Shown: piece after piece, positions 1 through 8,885 of the stretch
Layout of the letters: each line of letters opens with the position of its first letter
Position numbering within the stretch: position 1 is the first letter of the stretch
Source of the DNA: VRUE01 sp963753585
GTDB lineage: Bacteria > Actinomycetota > Thermoleophilia > Solirubrobacterales > 70-9
NCBI GenBank assembly: GCA_963753585.1
Contig: CAVWCU010000001.1
Span: forward strand, 434,001-498,000
Direction: 5' to 3'
Length of the DNA: 64,000 nucleotides
The notes under the pieces: generated by a model
What the model saw: the letters and a program-made list of their open reading frames with translations, nothing else
What the model was told of the DNA's origin: nothing
Database searches by the model: none
Made by a program: the position numbers and the translations under genes

Positions 1-1
1 G

Positions 2-298
2 GAAGCGTCGTCGGCTGAGGCCGAGGTCGAGACGCTTGAGGCGCCCGCGGAGGCCGAGGCGAGGGAGGAGACCGCCGCCGAGGGCTCCGAGGAGGAGAAG
101 GCGGAGCCCGAGGCGGAGGCTGAGACTTCAGAGGCGCCCGAGGCGGAGGCTGAGCCCGAGGCCGCAAGCGAGACTGAGCAGGGCACGGACGCCGAGGCGG
201 CCGAGGCGGGGGAGACCGAGGACGACGCCGCGGCGGATGATGCCGAGAAAGAGACGACGGACGAGGATTCCGACGGCTCCGGCGGAGACCCGGCCTGA
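2..298 (+). CDS. Acidic Ala/Glu-rich protein tail, probably C-terminus of ribosomal protein L19 (partial)
   Basis: The open frame enters from the left edge and ends at TGA 296-298. The 98 visible residues are almost entirely Glu, Ala, Asp, Pro and Thr, with repeated PEAEAE-type units, and no folded domain is visible. Low-complexity acidic extensions occur on some ribosomal proteins in high-GC bacteria, and rplS commonly lies just before lepB and rnhB, which follow here. The L19 assignment is therefore inference from position only; the diagnostic part of the protein lies outside the window. Confidence 0.5.
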   Translation, partial: EASSAEAEVETLEAPAEAEAREETAAEGSEEEKAEPEAEAETSEAPEAEAEPEAASETEQGTDAEAAEAGETEDDAAADDAEKETTDEDSDGSGGDPA

Positions 299-351
299 CC
301 CCCAGGATCCCCAAGCCGAAGACCCGAGGCGGCGGGCTGGTCGAGCTGGCC

Positions 352-916
352 GTGATCGTCGCCCTGGCCCTTGCCCTGGCCCTTGCCATCCAGGCCTGGC
401 TGATCAAGCCCTACCAGATCCCCTCGCAGTCGATGGAACCGACGCTCGACGTCGGCCAGCGGGTCCTCGTCAACCGCTTCCTCTACCGCTTCACCGACCC
501 CGGGATCGGCGACATCGTCGTCTTCCACCCCCCGGCCGGGGTCGACTCCGGTGCCCAGTGCGGCATCCCCCACGGGCCGCGGGAAGCCTGCCCGCGCCCC
601 ACCTTGGCCCGGTCCGACCAGAACTTCATCAAGCGGATCGTCGCCGGTCCCGGCGACACGCTCTCCGTCCGCAACGGGTACCCCGTGGTCAACGGGGTCG
701 AGAAGAGCCGAAGAGTCCTACACCAGGCCATGTGGCACGGCCTCAGTCTGCAATTTGCCGAAAACGATCACGATCCCACCCGACCATTACTTCATGATGG
801 GCGACAACCGTGGCGAAAGCGACGACAGCCGCTACTGGGGACCCATACCCCGCGACTGGATCATCGGCAAGGCCTTTGCCACCTACTGGCCCCCCGACCG
901 CGTCGGCATCTTCTAA
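352..916 (+). CDS. lepB: Signal peptidase I, frameshifted
   Basis: Type I signal peptidase, a membrane-anchored protease that removes signal peptides from secreted proteins. An N-terminal hydrophobic anchor is followed by the catalytic-Ser motif PSQSMEPTLDVGQ (Ser about residue 27 from GTG 352), the Lys motif FIKRIVAGPGD (Lys about 94) and the family box GDNRGESDDSRYWG near the C-terminus. The first part is read in one frame to about 700 and the last 70 residues in the next frame, so one extra base near 706 (gagaagagcc) breaks the gene; deleting it restores VEKAEESYTRP. No ATG/GTG/TTG lies in frame upstream of 352, but coding similarity seems to start near 295-310, so the true start is unresolved. 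rnhB follows. Confidence 0.85.
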
Positions 917-1001
917 GGCTGCGCTGGCGGCAAGGCCCACCAGCGCCGGCTGGCGCGGACGCGGAAGCTCTTCGCCTTCGACCGCGGCCTCGGCAGCCGC
1001 A

Positions 1002-1595
1002 CTGGTCGCCGGTGCCGACGAGGCCGGGCGCGGGTGCCTCGCCGGCCCCCTGGTCGCCGCCGCGGTGCTGATCGACTACGAGGCGCTCTCCCACGCCGAC
1101 CGCCGCGCCCTCGCCGGCCTGCACGACTCCAAGCAGATGAAGGCCGAGAAGCGCGCCGAGCTGTTCCCCTGCGTGCTGCGCGCGGCCGAGCGGGTCAGCG
1201 TCGTGGTCCGCTGCGCGCGCGGCATCGACGACCGCGGCCTGCACGTGACCAACATCGAGGCCCTGGCCAGCGCCCTGGAACGTCTGCGTCCCGGGGACGA
1301 GGCGACCTGCCTGGTCGACGGCTTCTCCCTGCGCGACTGCGCCGTGCCCCACCGCGCCGTGATCGAAGGCGACGGCACCAGCGCCGCGATCGCCGCCGCC
1401 TCGGTGATCGCCAAGGTCACCCGCGACCGCTACATGCACGGCGCCGCCGACGACCACCCCGGCTGGGGCTTCGAGGAGCACGTCGGCTACTCGACCCCCG
1501 AGCACCGCGAGGCGATCGAGCGGATCGGCATCTCGCCCCTGCACCGCCGCTCGTTTCAGTCGGTTGCGTACGCGCAGCTGGAGCTCGCCGGTTAG
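1002..1595 (+). CDS. rnhB: Ribonuclease HII
   Basis: Ribonuclease HII cuts RNA in RNA-DNA hybrids, including single ribonucleotides in DNA. The segment from VAGADEAGRG (first catalytic Asp and Glu) through LHDSKQM, the CLVDGF Asp motif and AAIAAASVIAKVTRDRYM is typical and collinear with the family. No normal start codon is seen in this frame close to the motif. The preceding bases in another frame encode RKLFAFDRGLGSRT, which looks like the usual RNase HII N-terminus, so one extra base around 1002-1006 probably split the gene. The 3' end overlaps the convergent yraN stop by a few bases (TAG 1593-1595). Confidence 0.85.
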   Translation: MVAGADEAGRGCLAGPLVAAAVLIDYEALSHADRRALAGLHDSKQMKAEKRAELFPCVLRAAERVSVVVRCARGIDDRGLHVTNIEALASALERLRPGDEATCLVDGFSLRDCAVPHRAVIEGDGTSAAIAAASVIAKVTRDRYMHGAADDHPGWGFEEHVGYSTPEHREAIERIGISPLHRRSFQSVAYAQLELAG

Positions 1596-1970
1596 AAGGC
1601 GCCACGGATGTGCTCGACCTCGGTTGGCGCGACCCGCGCGGTCGAAGGTGACGCCGACTGCGTCGAAGCGGATCTCGGTGTAGCGGGGGAGCTCGCGGCG
1701 TTCGCCCATCCAGGCGGTCGCCAGGCGCCTCACCTTCAGCTGCTTGCGCCGGTCGACGCCGAGGACGGGGCGCTCGGGGCCGAAGGCCGAGCCGGCGCGG
1801 CCGGCCTTGACCTCGACGAAGACGAGCGTGCGGCCGTCGAGGGCGACGATGTCGAGCTCGCCGAAGCGGGTGCGAGCGTTGCGCTCGACGATCTCCCAGC
1901 CCGAGGCGGCGAGGCGGGCGGCGACGAGATCCTCGGCGGCGCGGCCGATTCGCTGTCTCTGCGCGGTCAT
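1592..1970 (-). CDS. yraN: UPF0102 (YraN) family putative endonuclease, frameshifted near its 3' end
   Basis: Small UPF0102 protein with a restriction-endonuclease-like fold. Starting at ATG 1968-1970, the protein shows the family pattern RAAEDLVAARLAASGW, FGELDIVALDG and LVFVEVKAG, then a basic helix (VDRRKQLKVRRLATAWM). Near 1630 the frame changes: the expected ending TEVEHIRGAF and stop (TAA, complement of 1592-1594) lie one base out. The total of 379 nt is one more than a multiple of three, again fitting one inserted base. YraN genes commonly neighbour rnhB and comM, as here. The precise cellular role of the family is not settled. Confidence 0.85.
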
Positions 1971-2097
1971 CGAGACCGACCATAGGGGCGCCTGGCGGCC
2001 CCACGACAGCCGCTGCGCGTCTTCGGGCCGAAAGGATTGGCACAACCGCGCGAATGTGGTGCCCACGCGTCGGATTTGGCTCCGTAGCGTGGTTTCC

Positions 2098-3595
2098 GTG
2101 CTGGCCACGGCTCAGACCTTCACCCTCGACGGCATCGCCGCCCGCCCCGTCCGGGTCGAGGTCGACGTGCACCGCGGCCTGCCGGCCTTCTCCGTCGTCG
2201 GCCTGCCCGACACTGCGGTGCGCGAGGCGCGGGAGCGGGTGCGGGCGGCGATGGTCAACTGCGGCTTCGACTTCCCGCTGCGGCGGATCGTCGCCAACCT
2301 CGCCCCGGCCAGCCTGCGCAAGGCGGGCCCGGGGATGGACCTGGCGATCGCGGCGGCGCTGCTCGTCGCCTCGGGTCAGCTCGACCTGGGGCGGCTGCCG
2401 AAGCTGGCGCTGGTCGGGGAGCTGGCGCTCGACGGCGCCGTTCGTGCCGTGCCCGGGGTGCTGGCGATCGCCGAGGCGGCGCGGGAGCGTGGTACGGAGG
2501 CGATCGTGGTCCCGGCCGAGAACGGGGCCGAGGCCGCGCTGGCGGGCGATGTCGGCGTGATCTGCCTGGAGAGCCTCGGCGCAGCTCTCCGCGCTGGCGG
2601 CCGGGGAGTGGATGCCCGACCGGCCCGAGCCGATGCCGCTGCGACTTGGTTCCAGCGCGGGCGTCCCCGACCTCGCCGACCTGCGCGGCCAGCGCCACCT
2701 TCGCCACGCGCTCGAGGTCGCCGCCGCCGGCGGACACAGCCTGCTGATGGTCGGCCCGCCCGGCGCCGGCAAGTCGCTCGCAGCCAGCCGTCTGCCCTCG
2801 ATCCTGCCGCCGCTCGCCCCGGAGGAGGCGCTGGAGGTGGCGCGGATCGCCAGCGCCTGCGGGCGCCTGGGCGTCGGCGAGGCCGGCGGGAGGCCGTTCC
2901 GCGCGCCTCACCACACGGTCAGCCCGGCCGGTCTGGTCGGCGGCGGCAACCCGCCCTCGCCGGGCGAGGCGACGCTCGCCCACCGCGGCGTCCTCTTCCT
3001 CGACGAGCTCTGCGAGTTCCGCCGCGACACGCTGGAGGCGCTGCGGGCGCCGCTGGAGACCGGCTGGGTCTCGATCGCCCGGGCCGGCGCCTGGCGCCAC
3101 CTGCCCTGCCGCTTCATGCTCGTCGCGGCGGCCAACCCCTGCCCATGCGGTCGTGGCGAGGCCGACCCCGAGTGCAGCTGCGCACCGCTGGCGGTGCGCC
3201 GCTACCAGGCGCGCCTCAGCGGGGCGCTCGCCGACCGCATCGACCTCCTCGCCGCGATCCGCCAGCCCAGCGCCGAGGAGATCGCCGGCCCGCAGGGCGA
3301 GAGCTCCGCCGAGGTGCGCGAGCGGGTTGCCGCGGCGCGCGAGCGCCAGGAACGCCGCCTCGGCTCCGGGCGCAGCAACGCCGAGATGACCCCGAGCGAG
3401 GTGCGGGAGTGCGCGCTCGACGAGCCCGCCGCGGCGCTGCTCGCCGACGCCTACTCGCGGCGCCGGCTCAGCGCCCGCGCCCACGACCGGGTCCTGAGGC
3501 TGGCGCGGACCGTTGCCGACCTGGCCGGCGTCGAGACGATCGGGCGCGAGCAGATGGCCCAGGCGCTGCAGCTGCGCCGGAGGGATGCGGAGTGA
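2098..3595 (+). CDS. comM: ComM/YifB family Mg-chelatase-like AAA+ ATPase, frameshifted
   Basis: ComM is an AAA+ helicase-like ATPase that aids branch migration during natural transformation. GTG 2098 starts a typical N-terminal Lon-protease-like domain (FSVVGLPDTAVREARERVRAA). The second part holds Walker A (GPPGAGKS), Walker B (VLFLDEL), the AANPCPCG motif and the C-terminal Mg-chelatase lid. The halves are in different frames, with the shift near 2580 (ESLG then QLSALAAGEW); the total length is one base over a multiple of three. The stop overlaps the dprA start (GTGA), so the two DNA-uptake genes are probably cotranscribed. Confidence 0.9.
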
Positions 3596-4707
3596 GCGCG
3601 CCGCGAGCCTGCCCGGACTGCCTGCGCCGCTCGCGGCTGCTCGCCCACCTGGCTCCCTACATCGAGAAGATCGCCACTGGGACGGTGGGCTCGCGCTCGC
3701 CCGAACTGCTGCGCCTCTCCAGCGAGGACCTTGCCGCGGCGGCCGCGCCGAATGCGGCGGCGCAGATCCTCGCCCAGGTCGGTGCCGTGCCCGAGAGCCG
3801 CCTCCTCGCCGATCTCGCCGCTGCGCAGTGCTGGGCCTGCTGCCGCCACGACCGACGCTTCCCGGTCGGCCTGCGCGATGCCGCCGACGCGCCCTGGGCG
3901 CTGATCGGCCGTGGCGACCCGGCGCTGCTGGAGCGTCTCGAGCCGGAGGGAACCGTCACGGTGGTCGGTGCGCGACGGGCCACCACCTACGGCCGCGAGA
4001 TCGCCCGGGAGCTGGGACGCGAGCTGACCGCCGCCGGATTGCTCGTCGTCAGCGGGCTTGCCTTCGGCATCGACGCCTGTGCGCACCGCGGGGCGCTCGA
4101 GGCCGGCACCACCGTCGCGGTGCTCGGCTGCGGCGCCGACGTCGCCTATCCCGCTTCGCACCGCTCGCTCTGGCGGCGGATCTGCGAGGACGGCTTGGTC
4201 GTCTCGGAGATGCCGCCGGGGACCGGGGCATGGCGCTGGGCGTTCCCGGCTCGCAATCGGATCATGGCGGCGCTGGCCGGGATGACCGTCGTGGTCGAGG
4301 CGGCGCAGCGCTCCGGATCGCTGATCACCGCGGACCTTGCCGCCGACCTCGGCCGCGACCTCGGCGCGGTGCCGGGCCCCGTCAACTCGCGCGCCTCGGC
4401 AGGAACCAACGATCTGCTCGCCGGCGGCGCTTGCCTCGTCCGCGACGCCCAGGACGTGCTCGACGCGATGCTGGGTCCCGGCGTTCGCAAGGCGGAGCGG
4501 ACCGGGCCGGCGCTGGACCCGGGGCAGCTGCGCGTACTGGCGGCGATCGAGGAGGGGGAGGGGACCTGCGACGCGGTCTCGGCCAGCCTCGACCTTTCCG
4601 GCGCCGAGACCGCCTCCGTCCTCGCGACCCTGGAGGCGTTCGGCTACGTCACCTGCTCCCTGGTCGGGTCCTATGCGCGGACCCTGCTCCAACCCCCTGA
4701 CATCTAG
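3592..4707 (+). CDS. dprA: DNA-processing protein DprA
   Basis: DprA binds incoming single-stranded DNA and loads RecA during transformation. The Rossmann-like core is clear: VTVVGARRATTYGREIARELG, then LVVSGLAFGIDACAHRGAL, VAVLGCGADVAYP, FPARNRIMAALAG and SGSLITADLA, in the family order. A Cys-rich N-terminal stretch (CPDC, CWACC) comes first, and a winged-helix-like region closes the protein. The GTG start at 3592 overlaps the comM stop. The protein is 371 residues and appears intact, unlike its neighbours on both sides. Confidence 0.93.
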   Translation: MSAPRACPDCLRRSRLLAHLAPYIEKIATGTVGSRSPELLRLSSEDLAAAAAPNAAAQILAQVGAVPESRLLADLAAAQCWACCRHDRRFPVGLRDAADAPWALIGRGDPALLERLEPEGTVTVVGARRATTYGREIARELGRELTAAGLLVVSGLAFGIDACAHRGALEAGTTVAVLGCGADVAYPASHRSLWRRICEDGLVVSEMPPGTGAWRWAFPARNRIMAALAGMTVVVEAAQRSGSLITADLAADLGRDLGAVPGPVNSRASAGTNDLLAGGACLVRDAQDVLDAMLGPGVRKAERTGPALDPGQLRVLAAIEEGEGTCDAVSASLDLSGAETASVLATLEAFGYVTCSLVGSYARTLLQPPDI

Positions 4708-4717
4708 GCTGCGCATC

Positions 4718-5528
4718 ATGGCTCCGACTCGCGTCCCAGTAGTCCTCTCGATCGCCGGCTCGGACTCCGGCGGTGGGGCCGGCATCCAGGCCGACCTGAA
4801 GGCGTTCGCACGTTGTGGCGTGCACGGGATGACAGCGATCACCGCGATCACGGCACAGAATACCGTCGGCGTCGAGGTGGTCGAGCCCGTCTCGCCGGAG
4901 ATGGTCTTCGGCCAGATCCTGGCGATCGCCGAAGACATCCATGTCGACGCGGTGAAGATCGGCATGCTCGGCTCGCCAGCGGTGATCGACGCGGTCGCAG
5001 TCGAGGCTCACTTACGTAGGTCGGCGTTGGCGCCCGTCGTGATCGATCCGGTGATGGTCGCCGAGAGCGGCGCGGTGCTGCTCGACGACGACACCAGGGA
5101 GGCGCTGGTCGAGCATACTGCTTCCGAGGAGCACCGTCGCGACTCCGAACATCCCCGAGGCGAGGGTGCTGACCGGGGCCGGTGAGGGGGCGAGCCAGGA
5201 GGAGCTGGCCCGAGAGGTGTTCGAGCTGGGGCCGCAGGCCGTCGTGGTGACGGGCGGCCACAGCAAGGAGCTGGTCGACCTCTTCTTCGACGGCGAACAG
5301 GTCGTCGAGATCTCCGGCCCGCGCCATCCCGACGGTGCCGCGCACGGCTCCGGCTGCACTCACTCCTCGGCGCTCGCTGCCTTTCTCGCTCACGGTGACG
5401 CGCCGCTGGAGGCGGCCCGCAAGGCCCGGGAGATCGCCTCGGCGGCGGTGGCAACCGGCCTGCGCGGGATCGGCGCCGGCCCCGGCCCGGTCGACGTCTT
5501 CAACCTGAGCGCTGGACCTCCACAGTAG
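4718..5528 (+). CDS. thiD: Hydroxymethylpyrimidine/phosphomethylpyrimidine kinase, frameshifted
   Basis: ThiD phosphorylates HMP and HMP-phosphate for thiamine biosynthesis. The ATG 4718 start gives VLSIAGSDSGGGAGIQADLKAF, then GMTAITAITAQNT, VKIGMLGS and VIDPVMVAESG, all ThiD/PfkB-family hallmarks. After about 5115 the frame changes; the continuation reads LLPRSTVATPNIPEARVLTG, then TGGH and the anion-hole motif HGSGCTHSSALAAFLA. The total of 811 nt is one over a multiple of three. No TPP riboswitch was recognised in the 10-base gap after dprA. Confidence 0.9.
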
Positions 5529-5537
5529 ATTTCGGCC

Positions 5538-7232
5538 ATGAGCTCCAACGGTGCAACCACGACCAAGCTGCCTCGTCCACGCTCGGCCACAGTCTTCGAC
5601 GGGCCCGACCGCGCCCACGCGCGCGCCTATATGAAGGGCGTCGGGTTCGACGACGACGCGCTGAGCCGACCGACGATCGGGATCGCCAACACCTGGACCG
5701 AGGCGATGCCCTGCAACTTCCACCTGCGCGGCCTCGCCGAGCACGTCAAGCAGGGGGTGCGCGCCGCAGGCGGCACGCCGATGGAGTTCAACACGGTCGC
5801 CGTCTCCGACGGGGTGACGATGGGCACCCAGGGGATGAAGGCGTCGCTGATCAGCCGTGAGGTGATCGCCGACTCGATCGAGCTGATGGCGCGCGGCTAC
5901 CAGTTCGACGCGATCGTCGCCCTCTGTGCCTGCGACAAGACGATCCCGGGCTGCGCGATGGCGCTGGCCCGGCTCGACGTCCCGTCGGTCCTCCTCTACG
6001 GCGGCTCGATCGCCCCCGGCCACTGGCACGGGCGCGACGTAACCATCCTCGACGTCTTCGAGGCGATCGGCGCCCACAACGCGGGCGACATGAGCGACGA
6101 GGAACTGCACGAGCTCGAGGGAGTGGCGAGCCCCGGTGCCGGCGCCTGCGGCGGTCAGTTCACCGCCAACACGATGGCCTGCGCCTTCGAGGCCCTCGGG
6201 ATCAGCGCCGGCGGCTCGGCGATGGTGCCCGCCGAAGACGACGACAAGGGGACGGTCGCCGAGCGGATCGGCGAGCTGGTCCTGAACGTCCTCGTCGACG
6301 ACCTCAGGCCGAGCAGGGTGATCACGCGCGACTCGCTTGAGAACGCGATCGCCTGCGTCTGCGCCTCGGGAGGTTCGACCAACGCCGTCCTGCACCTGAT
6401 CGCCCTCGCCCGCGAGCTCGACATCGAGCTGACGATGGACGACTTCGAGCGCATCTCCCGAGCGACACCGCTCTTCGCCGACCTCAAACCCGGCGGGCGC
6501 TTCGTCGCCACCGACCTCTACGCCGCCGGCGGCGTGCCGGTGATCCTCCAACGGCTCGCCGAAGCAGGCAGCCTGCACTCCGACGCGATCACGGTCACCG
6601 GCAAGACGATCGGCGAGGTGGCGAGCGAGGCGACCGAGGCCCCCGGCCAGGAGGTCGTGCGTCCGCTCGATAACCCGGTGAAGGCCGAAGGCGGCCTGGC
6701 GATCCTGCGCGGCAACCTCGCACCCGAAGGGGCCGTGGTCAAGCTGGCCGGCACCGAGCGGACCCAGCAGACCGGGCCCGCCCGGGTCTTCGAGTCCGAA
6801 GAGGAATGCTTCCGCGCGGTCAAGGACCAACAGATCGAGCCGGGCGACGTCGTCGTCATCCGCAACGAGGGCCCGGTCGGCGGCCCGGGGATGCGCGAGA
6901 TGCTGCAGGTCACCGCGGCGATCGTCGGCGAGGGGCTGGGGGAGAGCGTCGCGATGGTCACCGACGGGCGCTTCTCCGGCGCGACCCGGGGCCTGATGAT
7001 CGGCCACGTCGCCCCCGAGGCGGCAAGGGGAGGCCCGATCGCGGCGATTCAGGAGGGCGACCGGATCACCGTCGACATCGACGGCCGCCGCCTGGACGTG
7101 GACCTCTCAGACGAGGAGATAGCCAAGCGGGTGGCCGAGTACAGCTCCCCGCCGTCCCCCTTCGGCCCCGGAGTGATGGCCAAGTACGCGGCGACGGTCA
7201 GCTCAGCCGCCCACGGTGCCGTGACCGCTTAG
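5538..7232 (+). CDS. ilvD: Dihydroxy-acid dehydratase
   Basis: IlvD catalyses the third common step of valine, leucine and isoleucine synthesis using an Fe-S cluster. The 564-residue protein is full length. Conserved signatures include the CDKTIPGCAMA box (about residues 133-143, with cluster cysteines), GACGGQFTANTMA and, near the C-terminus, VTDGRFSGATRG and IGHVAPEAARGGPIA. The ATG at 5538 begins 9 bases after thiD. The last bases overlap the convergent hydrolase gene. No other branched-chain synthesis genes are in the window. Confidence 0.96.
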   Translation: MSSNGATTTKLPRPRSATVFDGPDRAHARAYMKGVGFDDDALSRPTIGIANTWTEAMPCNFHLRGLAEHVKQGVRAAGGTPMEFNTVAVSDGVTMGTQGMKASLISREVIADSIELMARGYQFDAIVALCACDKTIPGCAMALARLDVPSVLLYGGSIAPGHWHGRDVTILDVFEAIGAHNAGDMSDEELHELEGVASPGAGACGGQFTANTMACAFEALGISAGGSAMVPAEDDDKGTVAERIGELVLNVLVDDLRPSRVITRDSLENAIACVCASGGSTNAVLHLIALARELDIELTMDDFERISRATPLFADLKPGGRFVATDLYAAGGVPVILQRLAEAGSLHSDAITVTGKTIGEVASEATEAPGQEVVRPLDNPVKAEGGLAILRGNLAPEGAVVKLAGTERTQQTGPARVFESEEECFRAVKDQQIEPGDVVVIRNEGPVGGPGMREMLQVTAAIVGEGLGESVAMVTDGRFSGATRGLMIGHVAPEAARGGPIAAIQEGDRITVDIDGRRLDVDLSDEEIAKRVAEYSSPPSPFGPGVMAKYAATVSSAAHGAVTA

Positions 7233-8116
7233 CTACTCAGGAACTCGTCGAGCAGGGCGTTGAATCTGGCCGGCCGCTCCAGCTGCGGCACGTGCCCGGT
7301 CTTCTCGAGGATCTCCAGCCGTGAGTGGGGGATGCGTCGGTTGTAGCTGTGGGCGGCCACGGATGGGATGACCCAGTCATCTGTGCCCCAGACGATCATC
7401 ACCGGGATCTCGATCTCTTCCAGGCGGTCGCGGGCGTCGTATTCGATCACGGCGTCAAGGGCGTCGGCGAAGCCCGCTGCTGGCAGCCCCGACGCCATCT
7501 GCTCCCAGAGAAGCTCCTTGCCCAGCCGCCCCGGGTGGCGCATGAAGAACCGGAACATCAGGTAACGGGCGCGCCTGCGGGTCACGACCTCCCGCGCAAG
7601 CTTGCCGAAGCCGGGCCCGAAAGTTCCCCAGGCGCGAGAGGTCGCGGTGCCTCGCTCGTGGGGAAGCCAGGTGTTGATCAGGCCCGCGGCCGAGACGAGG
7701 ACGAGCCGGTCGAAGCGCTCCGGCGCGGAGAGCACCGCCTCGCCGGCGACCAGGCCACCCATCGAGTTGCCGACCAGCGTCGCGCCCCGGTCGACCCCCA
7801 GCTTCTCGCAGAAGTCGTGCAGCAGCCGGCCGTATGCGTACATGTCGATCGTCCAGGTGGGCATCGGGCTGGCGCCGAAGCCGGGCAGGTCGAGCGCGAT
7901 CGCCCGCCGGCCCCGTGCCGCAAAGTGGGGCAGGTTCTCCAGCCAGTTCTGCCAGGACCCGGAGATGCCGTGGACGAAGACGATCGGCTCGCCTTCGCCG
8001 ATCTCGGCGTAGTTGACGGTGGCGCCCGGCAGGTCGAGCCGGTGCACGTGGGGGCGCCAGTCGATCCCCAGCCACTCGGGATCGGGATTGCCGTAGTCGT
8101 CGGACTTCTCAGGCAT
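7229..8116 (-). CDS. Alpha/beta-hydrolase family protein
   Basis: A 295-residue alpha/beta hydrolase of unknown substrate. Visible features are the oxyanion-side motif VFVHGISGSWQNW, the nucleophile elbow VGNSMGG (Ser), the acid in VWGTDDWVIP and the catalytic His in EKTGHVPQLERP, so the triad is complete. There is no signal peptide, so a cytosolic enzyme is likely. Its start overlaps the stop of the folate-enzyme gene upstream on the same strand by 8 bases, suggesting a two-gene operon. C-C bond hydrolases and epoxide-hydrolase-like enzymes look similar, so no specific reaction is claimed. Confidence 0.85.
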   Translation of the reverse strand: MPEKSDDYGNPDPEWLGIDWRPHVHRLDLPGATVNYAEIGEGEPIVFVHGISGSWQNWLENLPHFAARGRRAIALDLPGFGASPMPTWTIDMYAYGRLLHDFCEKLGVDRGATLVGNSMGGLVAGEAVLSAPERFDRLVLVSAAGLINTWLPHERGTATSRAWGTFGPGFGKLAREVVTRRRARYLMFRFFMRHPGRLGKELLWEQMASGLPAAGFADALDAVIEYDARDRLEEIEIPVMIVWGTDDWVIPSVAAHSYNRRIPHSRLEILEKTGHVPQLERPARFNALLDEFLSS

Positions 8117-8846
8117 AGCCCATACGTTCGAGTATGGGTATCTCGCGGATCTGCGGTGGTTGCAGGTGGTCCCAGAGGATGCCGCGCGGCCGCTCGTACT
8201 GGCGCTCGACCTCGATCACGGCACGCGGCGTGGCGATCACGTCGACCGGCAGATCGTGCGACGTCATCATCAGGTGGCGGTGCAGGACCTGGGTCGGGTG
8301 GACGGTCGTCGCCACCGTGGTGTGGCCGTCGATCTTGCCGGCGTCGATCAGCACGCCGTACTCGAGGTCGGAGTAGCCGCCGCCCTTGCCGACCCGGGCG
8401 CCGCTGAGGTTCACGGCGACCGAGCCGCAGAGCACGAAGTCGATCTCGGGCAGTTCGTCGAGGGCCGTCACACGCCCGTGTTTGAGCGCCCCCTTGATCG
8501 TCGCCGCCTCTTTCACTGCGCGTTTGGTGAGCTTTTTCGGGTCGAGGATCCGGAAGGGATGGGGGTCGCGCAGCCGCGGCACCGCCATGATCACGACCTT
8601 GCCTTCTTCCAGGGCCATGCGCCGGGCGTAGGTCTGGGGCGAGTCGGGGTTCGCCTTGATCACCTGGGCGCGCTTCCAGAGCCGGTAGCCGGCCAGCTTC
8701 TCGGCTGCGAGCTTGGCCCCGGCGAAGTTCGGGATGCGGCCCTCGGCACCGGGGAAGCGGGACACGCCCTCGCGGTCCATCTCCTTCCAGACCTCCTTGC
8801 GGACCTCGTCCTTGGAGCCCTTGCGGGCGTTGGCCTTGGTACTCAT
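8109..8846 (-). CDS. 5-formyltetrahydrofolate cyclo-ligase family protein
   Basis: The 245-residue protein resembles 5-formyltetrahydrofolate cyclo-ligase/MTHFSD-type proteins, which convert 5-formyl-THF to 5,10-methenyl-THF with ATP. Supporting motifs are the basic start region KEVWKEMDREGVSRFP, a central strand KVVIMAVPRLRDPHPF, and the family box GARVGKGGGYSDLEYG near residue 155, which corresponds to the G-R-G-G-G-Y-Y-D loop of cyclo-ligases. It is longer than typical bacterial cyclo-ligases (about 190 residues). It is the first gene of an apparent pair with the hydrolase. Confidence 0.75.
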   Translation of the reverse strand: MSTKANARKGSKDEVRKEVWKEMDREGVSRFPGAEGRIPNFAGAKLAAEKLAGYRLWKRAQVIKANPDSPQTYARRMALEEGKVVIMAVPRLRDPHPFRILDPKKLTKRAVKEAATIKGALKHGRVTALDELPEIDFVLCGSVAVNLSGARVGKGGGYSDLEYGVLIDAGKIDGHTTVATTVHPTQVLHRHLMMTSHDLPVDVIATPRAVIEVERQYERPRGILWDHLQPPQIREIPILERMGYA

Positions 8847-8885
8847 CGGTCAGTGGAACGATATCCGCCATAACGACCGGATCGT

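Noticed and set aside
861..4965. Very long antisense open frames (for example on the minus strand over lepB-rnhB and comM-dprA)
   Set aside because: They are typical shadow frames in GC-rich DNA with low-complexity Arg/Ala/Gly/Pro translations and no domains, and they lie over clearly real genes.
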